Assembly: GCF_000186345.1 (NCBI RefSeq)
Contig: NC_014962.1
Span: 2,756,450 to 2,820,449 of the forward strand
Direction of reading: 5' to 3'
Length of the DNA: 64,000 bases
From: Isosphaera pallida ATCC 43644
Lineage (GTDB): Bacteria; Planctomycetota; Planctomycetia; Isosphaerales; Isosphaeraceae
Numbering within the stretch: the first letter of the stretch is position 1; each line of letters opens with the position of its first letter. Both the position numbers and the translations under genes were made by a program. The notes under the pieces are model-generated. The model saw nothing but the letters and a program-made list of their open reading frames with translations. It did not search any database and was not told the DNA's origin. This document shows, one piece after another, positions 52,586 through 61,489 of the stretch.

Positions 52586-53689
52586 TCAAGTTGCGGGATC
52601 CTCATCGCGGGCTTGACTCACCCCCGGAGCCTTGGAAAAGCTGACCTCCCCACTGACGTTGTCGAGCGCGCTCCAATAGTCAGGACGATTGATTCCAGCC
52701 ATCACTTGGTCACGTCCCATCGCTTTGGCCCGGTAAAGCAGACCGTCAGCGCGGGTGATCCAGTGTTCCGAGCGATCGTCAGGCTGACGGGTTTCGGTCA
52801 ATTCCAAAAACAGTAGACCAATACTGGTGGTGAGATGGAGAGGGAAACCCAAGGTTTGCATTCCAAAGGGTTGGTTGGCCACTCGGATGCGGATCGTCTC
52901 GGCCAGCCGACACGCGAACTCCAACGATTCGGCCGGATAGACCGACAAGAATTCCTCTCCGCCCAAACGGGCGGAGAATCCCGGTGGCGGGATCAACTCG
53001 CAGAGCAATCCTCCCAGTTCGATCAACACCTGGTCGCCCACCTGATGACCATACGTGTCGTTGATCGACTTGAAACGATCCAGGTCGATCAACGCCAAGG
53101 CCAAACCCAGGCCGCGGTAAGCGTTGCGATCCCGTTCCCCCTCTAACATCTCCACGACATACATTCGGTTATAAAGACCTGTCAAATCATCACGCACCAC
53201 TTTGTTGAACATCTCTTCGTGATGCTTGAGTGAGCGCGGGCTGTGGTGGAGGAATTTGAGGCGGACCTCGGGCGAAATGCAGATGATGTCGTTCTCGCGG
53301 AGCTTGACCGGCTCGGGTCCTAGGCGGTGACCACGGAGATAGGTACCGTTGCGGCTTTTGAGGTCTTGGAGGATCACGGCGTCGTCGCGCACATGAATCC
53401 GCGCGTGGTCGCGGGAGACGGCCAGCGAACGGAACCAGATCGGGTGACGCGCGTCGCGGCCAATGAGCGAGACCCCGGGATTCAAACGAATCAACTGGCC
53501 CATCAAACCGCCATGCTGCACCAGCAATCCCGGAGTCGGTTTATCCTCCGCTCCCTCCTCCTGAACCCGTTCCCGCCCCTGGTGCGGCTGGGTCGCCTCG
53601 TCCGAGTGGGTCATCCGCGTGGAACTCAACCCATGACGGGTGGTCGGGTCATCCTGATCGCGTTCCCATCGGTCCTGGCCTGAATCCAT
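52586..53689 (-). CDS. FHA-GGDEF diguanylate cyclase
   Basis: A 367-residue cytoplasmic signalling protein from ATG 53689 (GGAG six bases upstream). An FHA domain occupies about 55-145 (SLIGRDARHP, SLAVSRDHARIHV, LQDLKSRNGTYLRGHRL), so it should bind phosphothreonine peptides. The GGDEF domain runs from about 165 to 335: DDLTGLYNRMYVVEMLEGER, LIDLDRFKSINDTYGHQVGD, and the active-site GGEEF at 243-247. The expected product is cyclic di-GMP. The RxxD inhibitory site that normally precedes GGEEF is not seen, so product feedback may be absent. Kinase-dependent control is plausible because Ser/Thr kinases are present in the genome. Confidence 0.93.
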   Translation of the reverse strand: MDSGQDRWERDQDDPTTRHGLSSTRMTHSDEATQPHQGRERVQEEGAEDKPTPGLLVQHGGLMGQLIRLNPGVSLIGRDARHPIWFRSLAVSRDHARIHVRDDAVILQDLKSRNGTYLRGHRLGPEPVKLRENDIICISPEVRLKFLHHSPRSLKHHEEMFNKVVRDDLTGLYNRMYVVEMLEGERDRNAYRGLGLALALIDLDRFKSINDTYGHQVGDQVLIELGGLLCELIPPPGFSARLGGEEFLSVYPAESLEFACRLAETIRIRVANQPFGMQTLGFPLHLTTSIGLLFLELTETRQPDDRSEHWITRADGLLYRAKAMGRDQVMAGINRPDYWSALDNVSGEVSFSKAPGVSQARDEDPAT

Positions 53690-54012
53690 AATCGACTCCG
53701 ATCCGACGCCAACGCAAGACGGGATGGAATGGAAAAGGATGGAATGCAACGGGGACGCGGGAGGAGGAACGACATCGCCACCGTCGCGCGGGTCGATTGC
53801 TTACACGACGATGGTGAGCATCCGTTGCCACGGGAGCTCCCGACGACTCGCGGCCGCCGAAGGAGCTTAGGTCGATCTTGGCCCCGGGGCCAAGTCGTTT
53901 CGGCCACGGACGGGCAGAATGGATCCCGCCACCAACCCCCCGGCACGACTCCTCATCGCCAGAAACCAACGCTGTGAACAGCCGGGCGTGACCTCATTCA
54001 ACGATCAGACGA
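53690..54012. other. Intergenic region, 323 bp
   Basis: Between the thiol peroxidase gene (upstream) and the FHA-GGDEF gene, both minus strand. No repeat, RNA gene or hairpin of note was seen. Confidence 0.4.
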
Positions 54013-54540
54013 TCAGCTCACCGCCTGCTTGAGGGCATCTAAGGTGGCGGCGTAATTGGGTTCGTTAGCGATTTCGGGAACGATCTCGACGTAGCGGATT
54101 ACGTCGGAGGCGTCCACCACGAAAACCGCCCGCGCCAAGAGGGCCAGGGGCAGCCCCTCGATCAGCACCCCATAGTTGGTGCCGAAGCTGTGGTTGTGGA
54201 CGTCCGACAGGTTGATCAGGTTGTTGATCTGAGCATCAGTACAGTACCGCTTCATGGCGAACGGCAGATCCAGACTCACCGTGAAGCTCACGACATTGTC
54301 CCCCAGCGCGGCGACCTCTTTGGCGAAGGTGCGGGTCTGGACGTTGCAAACCGGGGTGTCCAGCGACGGCACAACATTGAAGAGCCGGACCTTTCCCTTG
54401 GTATCGGCCAACCTGGCCACGCTCAGGTCGTCCTTGAGGCAGGTGAACTCGGGCGCGGGGTCGCCCGGTTGAAGACGCGGACCGACCAAGTAGATCGGAT
54501 TGCCCTTCATCGTCACTTCGTTGGCGCGTAGTACCGCCAT
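54013..54540 (-). CDS. tpx: Thiol peroxidase (Tpx, atypical 2-Cys peroxiredoxin)
   Basis: A 175-residue peroxidase that reduces hydrogen peroxide and lipid hydroperoxides using thioredoxin. The peroxidatic cysteine is Cys65 in PSLDTPVCNVQTRTF, and the resolving cysteine is Cys100 in KRYCTDAQ, about the same spacing as in E. coli Tpx. GDPAPEFTCLKDDL and RAVFVVDASDVIRYVEIVPE are family-typical. ATG 54540 is chosen since conserved sequence begins soon after; ATG 54552 is possible. It is a single gene with a long AT-rich upstream region. Confidence 0.95.
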   Translation of the reverse strand: MAVLRANEVTMKGNPIYLVGPRLQPGDPAPEFTCLKDDLSVARLADTKGKVRLFNVVPSLDTPVCNVQTRTFAKEVAALGDNVVSFTVSLDLPFAMKRYCTDAQINNLINLSDVHNHSFGTNYGVLIEGLPLALLARAVFVVDASDVIRYVEIVPEIANEPNYAATLDALKQAVS

Positions 54541-55418
54541 GATTGCATGCATCCTTCCGGAATCGGGTCCTCTCAAACCTGCGGATCGACTGGACAATCC
54601 CTTTACCGAGGTTGATCACGGTTGAGTTGGATCAGAGTCGATCCCGTTTTTCGAGAGGGGGGGTCGGGCGAAGATTTGCCACCCTTAGCCTAACCCATCC
54701 CGTCCCCCCGAACAAGCGGTTGGCGGTTTTTCCAATGGTCCCAACCCAGCGTCGGGATGGTTCAACACCCGGTCGGTTGCAACGTGATGGAAATTTCTCT
54801 TGTTTCAGGAGATCCCGGGTCGGAGACTCTCAAACGCGATTCAGCGCCGAACCAAACCACACCGCTTTCGCCTTGCGGTCCGCATCGATCCTGAGAAGAG
54901 GCGATTTCACTATGAACCGATCTCTCTCAACCGATCCCCAACCCACGCCCGGCTCAATCGACGGCTGTAAAAAATATACTTTACGAAATGTGTTGGCACG
55001 TCGAATCTATTTGAGGAATCCCAGCCGTTCGGAAGCTGATTCGCCGATCACGGGGTCAGCTTGCAACCTAGCGCGAACCCTCATCTCGACGATTGGTCTT
55101 CCAATTATATGCAGCTCAATCGTTGAAGAGTTCAGTGGGACATCCCGTCAACGAACCCCCGTTATTCTCAACTAACGTTCAATTATATTCATATTCTAAG
55201 AACTCGTGCGAATTGTTCGCACACCTTGACCTTCGCCAACCAGCATCAAAGCCCCTAGCCGCTCTAGGAACAATTTTAAACCCACTCTAAGACCATCGCG
55301 TTCTCGCTCTATCTCCCCCGCTCCGCCGCGCTTGCCGAGAGTGAGGCGGCTCCCTAAACTGGTTTTGCGAATGAAGCGAAAGCCAACCTGCCAAGAGGGA
55401 GAGAGGAGAGCCAGAGGG
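54541..55418. other. Divergent intergenic region with AT-rich island
   Basis: About 880 bp between tpx and mnmG. From about 54965 to 55290 the base composition is much more AT-rich than the surroundings (for example around AAAAAATATACTTTACGAAA and CAATTATATTCATATTC). A small open frame, ATG 54912 to 55175 (87 codons, GAGG upstream), could encode a peptide but resembles no family. A palindrome lies at 55206-55222. Confidence 0.5.
55206..55222. promoter_or_regulatory. Palindrome upstream of mnmG
   Basis: GTGCGAA-TTG-TTCGCAC, perfect 7-bp arms, about 200 bp before the mnmG start. A possible regulator binding site; it does not match a named operator with confidence. Confidence 0.4.
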
Positions 55419-57278
55419 ATGTCGCCCAACCGGTTCGACGTGGTGGTGATCGGCGGCGGTCATGCAGGGATCGAGGCGGCGTTGGCTGCGGCTCGGATGG
55501 GGTGTCGCACCGCGCTGTTGACCCTCAACGTGGACGCGGTGGGCCAGATGAGTTGCAACCCCGCGATTGGGGGGGTCGGCAAGGGGCAGATCGCCCGCGA
55601 GATCGACGCCCTAGGCGGCGCGATGGGTCTGATCACCGACGCCTCGGCAATTCAGTATCGTCTGCTCAACCGGGGCAAAGGACCGGCGATGCATGGTCCA
55701 CGCGCCCAGTGCGATAAGAAGCTCTATCAGATCACCGCCAAGGAAACCGTCGAGCGTCAGGAACGCCTCACCCTGCGTCAGGAGTCAATCGAGGCAGTCC
55801 GCGTCGAACAGGGAAAGGTGGTGGGGGTTTTGTGTCGGGGAGGGGTTGTTTATGAAGCGCGGGCGGTGGTGTTGACCACCGGCACCTTCCTTCAGGCGCT
55901 GATGCACACCGGCGAACTGAAGACCGCCGGCGGCCGCGCGGGCGATCCGGCGGCTCAGGGGTTGTCCAGCTCGTTGCGAGCGTTGGGGATCGAACTGCGT
56001 CGGTTCAAGACCGGCACCCCGCCCCGGCTCAATGGCCGCACCATCAACTTCCGCCGACTCGAAGAACAACCCGGCGACGACGACCCCACCTTCTTCTCCA
56101 GCCTGACGACCGCCCTCAACGGTCCTCAAATGGTCTGTCACTTGACCGCCACCAACGAGCAGGTTCACGACCTGATCCGGGCCAACCTTCATCGCGCGCC
56201 GATGTATTGCGGCCAGATCGACTCCCGAGGCCCCCGTTATTGCCCCTCGATCGAGGACAAGGTGGTGCGGTTCGGCGACCGAAGCTCCCACCAGATCTTT
56301 CTGGAGCCTGAAGGTCGGCGCACCTTGGAGTACTATTGCAACGGCATCTCGACCAGTTTGCCCCGTGACGTGCAAGAGGCGATCATTCCGTTGATCCCCG
56401 GTCTGGAACATGCCGAGATCATGCGGTTTGGCTACGCCGTCGAATACGACTATGCCCCGCCGACCCAGTTGCGGGCCTCGTTAGAGGTCAAGGAGTGGCC
56501 CGGCCTGTTCCTCGCCGGTCAGATCAACGGCACCACCGGCTACGAGGAGGCCGCCGCCCAGGGACTCGTCGCCGGGATCAACGCCGCCTTGAGCGTCCAA
56601 AACCGGGAGCCGTTCATTCTAGACCGCTCCCAGGCATACATCGGCGTCCTCATCGACGACCTAGTGACTAAGGGGGTCGATGAACCCTATCGCATGTTCA
56701 CCAGCCGCGCTGAGTTCCGCCTGGCGCTACGGTACGACAACGCTGATCTGCGTCTGACCGAATTGGGTCGGCGGTTAGGGTTGGTGGACGAGCTGCGTTG
56801 GCGGACGTTTCAGGAGCGGGTCGAGCGGATGGAACGTCTAGGTGAGCGTCTGCGGACGTTCAAGGTCGATGGGGAGACGCTGGAACGTCGGCTCAGACGG
56901 CCGACAACCACCTGGGAGGAGCTGCGGGCGCTGGATCCGGAGTTGCCCGCTGAGGCGTCCGACCCGTCCTCGGTGCGTCATTGGCTAGCGGAGTTGAAGT
57001 ACGATGGTTATCTGGTTCGCCAGCGCGATCAGGTTGAGAAGTTCCGCCGCTGGGAGGACAAGCCCATTCCAGAGGACCTGGATTATGACGCTTTGACCCA
57101 ATTGCGTCACGAGGCCCGCGAGAAGTTCGCGGCGACCCGACCCGTCACGTTTGGCCAGGCCGGACGGATCAGCGGCGTCGCTCCCGCCGATCTGGCGGTC
57201 CTTTTGGTTTACCTCAAGAAGGGAGGATTGCCCAGACGCGCGCGACGTTCCGAACCCGAATCCCTTCCCCAAGGCTAA
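55419..57278 (+). CDS. mnmG: tRNA uridine-5-carboxymethylaminomethyl modification enzyme MnmG (GidA)
   Basis: A 619-residue FAD enzyme that with MnmE modifies the wobble uridine of certain tRNAs. The FAD dinucleotide-binding motif GGGHAG is at 12-17, then ARMGCRTALLTLNVDAVGQM and CNPAIGGVGKGQIAREIDAL. Further landmarks are GTFLQALMHTGE, FKTGTPPRL, GRPYCPS-like PRYCPSIEDKVVRF, GQINGTTGYEEAAAQGLVAG, and MFTSRAEFRLALRYDNADLR. The C-terminal helical domain binding MnmE is complete (GRISGVAPADLAVLLVYLK). The start is ATG 55419. mnmE is not in the window. Confidence 0.97.
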   Translation: MSPNRFDVVVIGGGHAGIEAALAAARMGCRTALLTLNVDAVGQMSCNPAIGGVGKGQIAREIDALGGAMGLITDASAIQYRLLNRGKGPAMHGPRAQCDKKLYQITAKETVERQERLTLRQESIEAVRVEQGKVVGVLCRGGVVYEARAVVLTTGTFLQALMHTGELKTAGGRAGDPAAQGLSSSLRALGIELRRFKTGTPPRLNGRTINFRRLEEQPGDDDPTFFSSLTTALNGPQMVCHLTATNEQVHDLIRANLHRAPMYCGQIDSRGPRYCPSIEDKVVRFGDRSSHQIFLEPEGRRTLEYYCNGISTSLPRDVQEAIIPLIPGLEHAEIMRFGYAVEYDYAPPTQLRASLEVKEWPGLFLAGQINGTTGYEEAAAQGLVAGINAALSVQNREPFILDRSQAYIGVLIDDLVTKGVDEPYRMFTSRAEFRLALRYDNADLRLTELGRRLGLVDELRWRTFQERVERMERLGERLRTFKVDGETLERRLRRPTTTWEELRALDPELPAEASDPSSVRHWLAELKYDGYLVRQRDQVEKFRRWEDKPIPEDLDYDALTQLRHEAREKFAATRPVTFGQAGRISGVAPADLAVLLVYLKKGGLPRRARRSEPESLPQG

Positions 57279-57855
57279 AAACCTTACCAAGCTCCGCGAT
57301 CCACAAAAGCCCGTTCATATTGCCGAATCACCCGTCGCGCCCAGGGAACCAAGGCAAGCCGCTTCCCTCCGCGAAGATGGGGCGTTGTGCGGGCTTCTCA
57401 ACGGTGCCGGCGGTTCCGGCAACCGGGATGAGGTTGACAGACTCGATCCCCGCTGTATAATCGGCACTTATGGCAAGTTCGGTATTTTCGTCAAACTTGG
57501 AGGTTAGTTGGAGATTCGGAGGTGGGACCCAACGATGAGGCGAGCGGCCAGGGATGCGCTGTGGTCCGCTTCGTCAGCGCGAGTTCCATTCTCCAAACCC
57601 TTTCCTGTCCACTCATTCTTTCCTTCCCCTCGGTGGCGCGTTGAAGATGCTCTGGTCGGGTTTCGCTTGATGGAACCACGATCCAGGACTCGCGCTTTAC
57701 CGTATGGAAGCATGACGCGAATGAACCCAACGAACCGATGTTGGAACGGTTCGACCGATTCTCCCCTCACGATCGCCGCAGCGATCGACCATACCGGCCG
57801 TCTTCGGCGCGCGCCGAAGGGCGCGGAGACAGACCCCTGGAAGGGACGCAGGGCG
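57279..57855. other. Intergenic region with a consensus promoter and long leader
   Basis: 577 bp between mnmG and the response regulator. Contains the promoter at 57434-57461. The 390 bp between that promoter and the regulator start codon have open frames, but none looks like protein; a 22-codon frame begins at ATG 57469. Confidence 0.5.
57434..57461 (+). promoter_or_regulatory. Perfect sigma-70 consensus promoter
   Basis: TTGACA at 57434-57439 and TATAAT at 57456-57461 with a 16-bp spacer. Both hexamers match the housekeeping consensus exactly, rare in a GC-rich genome. It points towards the response regulator gene, giving a leader of about 385 bases, or towards an unannotated small RNA. 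Confidence 0.7.
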
Positions 57856-58449
57856 ATGCCGATCAAATCGATCTACACCACCGGCGAGGCGGCCAAAATC
57901 TGCAAGGTGAGTCAGCAGACGATCATTCGCTGTTTCGACTCAGGCCAACTCAAGGGGTTTCGAGTGCCGGGTTCCAAATTCCGGCGGATTCCTCGGGCGG
58001 CACTCTACCGCTTTATGAAAGAAAACGGGATCCCCACCGACGCGCTCGATTCAGGCAAGCGGAAACTTCTGGTGGTGGATGACGACAAGGCGGTGGTGGA
58101 CCTGATCGCCGAGGTGTTGGCCAACGACAGCCGCTTCGAGGTGCGGGTGGTCAACAACGGCTTCGAAGCCGGAGCCCAGGCGGTGGAGTATCATCCCGAC
58201 CTGATCATTCTGGACGTGATGCTGCCGGACATCAACGGCAAGTCGGTATGCGAGTTGATCCGCCGCGACCCAACCCTGAGCGACATCAAGATCCTTTGCA
58301 TCTCGGGGATGGTTGAAGCGGATAAAATCGAAGAACTCAAGGCGGCCGGAGCCGACGACTTTCTTCAAAAGCCGCTCGATGTAGATGTGCTGATGAACCG
58401 AGTGTGCGAGTTGCTGGAGTTGAGTACGACCAGCGCCGAGGAAGGCTGA
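57856..58449 (+). CDS. Response regulator with N-terminal excisionase-type helix-turn-helix and C-terminal REC domain
   Basis: A 197-residue protein from ATG 57856. Residues 5-57 form a MerR/excisionase-like DNA-binding domain (YTTGEAAKICKVSQQTIIRC, SGQLKGFRVPGSKFRRI). Residues 69-190 are a receiver domain: acidic pair in VVDDDKA (75-77), phosphoacceptor Asp120 in LIILDVMLPD, Ser150 in CISGM, and Lys172 in LQKPLD. The order (DNA-binding first, receiver last) is the reverse of most response regulators. It is followed 200 bp later by a histidine kinase on the same strand, the likely partner. Confidence 0.9.
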   Translation: MPIKSIYTTGEAAKICKVSQQTIIRCFDSGQLKGFRVPGSKFRRIPRAALYRFMKENGIPTDALDSGKRKLLVVDDDKAVVDLIAEVLANDSRFEVRVVNNGFEAGAQAVEYHPDLIILDVMLPDINGKSVCELIRRDPTLSDIKILCISGMVEADKIEELKAAGADDFLQKPLDVDVLMNRVCELLELSTTSAEEG

Positions 58450-58651
58450 GTCCGATTCGTCCAGGGCGGGGTCAAAACGCGGCGTCCGCGACCAAGGAAA
58501 CCACCTCGTGGCTGATCCTCAAGCCGTGGGCCATTGACATTCTCTGGGGATTGCGATTTCTCCCCTCCAGCTGGTCCGAACGCGCCGCCGGACGCTTCAG
58601 ATGGCCCGGCCCGTGAGGTTCGGTTCGTGAGCATTTTGCGCGAGTCCGCCT

Positions 58652-60730
58652 GTGATCGTCCCCTCACTCCGCCGCGACCCACCACCCGATCTCCCCTCGC
58701 TCCGCGAGCGACTGGAACGTCTGGAGGGTCTGCCGCTGCGCCCGCATACGGCGCGGCGTCTGATTGACGCGGGTTGGCTCGATCCGGACTTCGACCCACT
58801 CGCCGTGTCATCCCCCGATCAAGTTCTGAGCGGGGTTGACGATGATCCTGCCGTCGCTTTGGATCGGTTGCGAGGGCGGCCCGAGCTTGGCCAGCCGTTG
58901 CGGCTGCTGGCGGAGCGTCCGTGGTGGATCGCTCCCTCCAGCCGCGCGGCTCAACGGGCGCTTGACCGTCTGTTCGGGGTTCACCACCAGGTCGCGCGTG
59001 CAATCGACCACGAGGCGCGTCAACGCGGCCTCGACGACAACGCGCGGCGACGATGGGTTGATTTGGCCTGGGTGCATCGCTTGGGGCTCTGGGCGTTGGC
59101 GGCGGTCGATCCCCTTTGGATCGTCGAATGGCTGGGACACGCCGATCCCCACTCCCGACGCCTCTTCGAGCGAACCACCCTGGGAGAGGACCTAGGTGCG
59201 TTAGGACGCCGGTTGGCCGAACGTTGGCACGCTCCCAGCGACCTGGTCGAGGTCGCCTGGCTTCACGACCAACCGGCCGTGTCCGCCCACGCCCTCAGCT
59301 TGGATCACCCGGACACCCTGGCGGCGATCCGTCGCGCCGTTGCCATTGCCGAAACTCAGGGTGCTGGGTTCTTCCAGGTTGCCCCCATTCAATCGGCCCG
59401 CTCCACCGAGACGCCCGACGACACCTCCCACCACGAGCTGATGGTTTGGATCGACCCCACGGTCACCGCCGGCGAAGTCGGCGCGGTGAACCTGGCAGCG
59501 CGTTGTCGTCTCCGTCAATGGGTGGCCGATCAGGGTTTGGCCTGGCTCTCCGTGGCGGCCGAAAGTCTAGAATGGGCCGACCAAGCACGGGGACCGGACG
59601 ACTTCCTCCGCGTTCTCGCCCCCCGATTGAATGGTCTCCCGGGCGTTCGCGCCATTCAGATTGTCGCACGTTCCGAGGAGGACGCAACCAACCCCCCGGC
59701 TCCAGACAGCCTACCCCCCCCTTGTCGAGCGGCGTCCGGCGAAACCTTGGCGGGAACCCCTCGTCAGCGTTTAGTCGCTTGGCTGGACGATTTCCACACT
59801 CTCAACGCTCGAAGGGAGTCGAACCCACCCGCGAGTTCGCTCGTCCATCTCGCAATCGAACCAGCGCGACGGGTTTGGCGGACGATTCTGCAAATCCTGC
59901 TGCAACGGGATCGGGAGCGCCGTTTGCTCGACCAGGTTCTGGAATCGTCCGCCGTCACCGTCGTTAGCTCTCTGGATGCTGGCTCGGGGTCCAGCCAAGC
60001 CGACGCGGTCGCCCAAGCCAGCGCGCCGGCCATTCGGAGCGCGCGGTTTGAGGCGCTGGCCGAGTTCGCCGCTGGTGCAGGTCACGAACTAAACAACCCC
60101 TTGGCGGTCATCCAGGGACGCGCTCAGGTGTTGGCAATGCGGTTCAAGACCAAGCATCCCGACGTGGCCGAATCGTTGGACATCATCGTGCGACAGGCGC
60201 GACGCGCCCATCGAATGATCCGCGACCTGATGTTCGTGGCCCGCCCGCCCGCTCCCCGCATCCAGTCCTGCCGTCCCGACGAACTGGCCGCCCGCGTGGT
60301 CGAGGATCTCGCGTCCGAGGCCAAAAGCCGTCGCGTCGAGTTGCGGCTGGTTCGCGCTGTCATGCCGCCCGCCCGCCTGGAGAGCGACCCCGACGCCCTG
60401 AGACACCTCGCCGAAATCCTGCTACGCAACGCGCTCGAAGCTGCGCCCGAATCCAGCGTTGTCGAATTCCTCACCGCGTCCCGACCCGACGAACTGGACT
60501 GGACCATCCGGGATCAAGGTCCCGGTCTCGATCCCCGTGATCTCGACTCCCTACTCGATCCGTTTCGCTGCGGACGCCAAGCCGGACGCGGCCTGGGTCT
60601 GGGACTGCCCCGCGCCGCTCGAATCCTAGGACAACTGCAAGGCCAATGGCACTGGACCACCGCCCCCGGTCAGGGCGTCGCCATCCATCTGCTCATCCCC
60701 TCCGCTCCCCCGCCTCGAAACCTTCAATAA
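58652..60730 (+). CDS. Soluble sensor histidine kinase with N-terminal HDOD-like domain
   Basis: A 692-residue protein, GTG start at 58652, without clear membrane segments. The N-terminal 230 residues resemble a divergent HDOD domain: LEGLPLRPHTARRLIDAGWL, a helix VDLAWVHRLGLWALAAVDPL in the place of the GLLHDIG segment, and LAERWHAPSDLVEVAWLHDQ. A middle region (about 240-450) is of unknown fold, GAF-like at best. The kinase core has the H-box GHELNNPLAVI with His478, N-box LLRNALEAAP, G1 WTIRDQGPGLDP, and G2 GRGLGLGLPRAARILG. The input must be cytoplasmic. Partner: the HTH-REC regulator just upstream. Confidence 0.85.
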   Translation: MIVPSLRRDPPPDLPSLRERLERLEGLPLRPHTARRLIDAGWLDPDFDPLAVSSPDQVLSGVDDDPAVALDRLRGRPELGQPLRLLAERPWWIAPSSRAAQRALDRLFGVHHQVARAIDHEARQRGLDDNARRRWVDLAWVHRLGLWALAAVDPLWIVEWLGHADPHSRRLFERTTLGEDLGALGRRLAERWHAPSDLVEVAWLHDQPAVSAHALSLDHPDTLAAIRRAVAIAETQGAGFFQVAPIQSARSTETPDDTSHHELMVWIDPTVTAGEVGAVNLAARCRLRQWVADQGLAWLSVAAESLEWADQARGPDDFLRVLAPRLNGLPGVRAIQIVARSEEDATNPPAPDSLPPPCRAASGETLAGTPRQRLVAWLDDFHTLNARRESNPPASSLVHLAIEPARRVWRTILQILLQRDRERRLLDQVLESSAVTVVSSLDAGSGSSQADAVAQASAPAIRSARFEALAEFAAGAGHELNNPLAVIQGRAQVLAMRFKTKHPDVAESLDIIVRQARRAHRMIRDLMFVARPPAPRIQSCRPDELAARVVEDLASEAKSRRVELRLVRAVMPPARLESDPDALRHLAEILLRNALEAAPESSVVEFLTASRPDELDWTIRDQGPGLDPRDLDSLLDPFRCGRQAGRGLGLGLPRAARILGQLQGQWHWTTAPGQGVAIHLLIPSAPPPRNLQ

Positions 60731-61489
60731 AGGAAACTCGTCCTCCCAACCGTCTAGGACTTTGTCCAAATTCTAGACAGATCGTCTAGATTCTGGACAA
60801 ACAGAGGTGGTAGACACTTGGGCGAGCCACTGATCAAGCAGGAAAATCGGCGGCAATTTGGCTCTTTTCCGAAATGAGTTTCGTTTGGCACGCGAATTGA
60901 ATTGCTAGAATTGTGTTGGAACGGGTGCCTGCCTCTCGTCTCACGAGAGCTACCCGCCCGCTCATCCTGGGGGAGGTTGGGGGGGGGGTCGAGAACGTGG
61001 GTCGAGTCGATTCGGCCTTGCGTGTACAACTGGAGCATCACCGGGCCTGGAGTCCTCAGATCCTATTGAAGCGAGTCAGCAAGAAGCGAGTGGTGAAGAG
61101 ACAGCGGAGCGATGGAATCACACGGAGTTTGTAAGCGCTAAGGTCGCCCATTGGCACGGTCGGGCGACCGATTGCGGAACGATGATGTCGAGTCCCCCTC
61201 CTCATCAAAGTTCGTTTCGCAATCCCTCACGGAATCGGGGTTGGGAGTCGCAAGATTCCCGACCCCGATCTGTGTTTCGAACCAAGACGAAATGCTGAGT
61301 CCGACCGCGACACGACGACCCACGCTGCCGATGCGTCCTAAACTCAAGCCGACGTAGCGGCCGCGGAATCGATTGCGAAATGGAATGGAATTGGTCGGCG
61401 CTCGACCAACCCACGACACCCAGACCGAGAGGGGACGTCGCCCCACGGGGTCGCAAGGCGACGAACCCAAGCAAGGAGGACGTGAAACG
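60731..61489. other. Intergenic region with large palindrome
   Basis: 759 bp between the histidine kinase and the ABC permease-protease gene. It contains the palindrome at 60761-60801 and an AT-rich patch around 60885-60915 with TTGGCA and TAGAAT 15 bases apart, a weak promoter candidate. No gene is recognised. Confidence 0.45.
60761..60801. promoter_or_regulatory. Large imperfect palindrome downstream of histidine kinase
   Basis: 18-bp arms (60761-60778 and 60784-60801) match at 16 of 18 positions around a five-base spacer; the arms read TTTGTCCA-x-A-x-TCTAGAC. A further half-site CGTCTAGGAC lies just before. No T-run follows, so an operator or recombination site is more likely than a terminator. 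Confidence 0.55.

Noticed and set aside
54912-55175. 87-codon small protein upstream of mnmG
   Set aside because: There is a start codon with GAGG upstream, but composition and content look random and no family is recognised; mentioned only under the intergenic entry.
54965-55290. Replication origin
   Set aside because: AT-rich and next to mnmG, but no DnaA boxes were seen and dnaA/dnaN are absent from the window.
60886-60901. Sigma-54 promoter (TGGCACG followed by TTGAA)
   Set aside because: The -12 GC dinucleotide is missing at the required spacing, and no sigma-54 activator is nearby.
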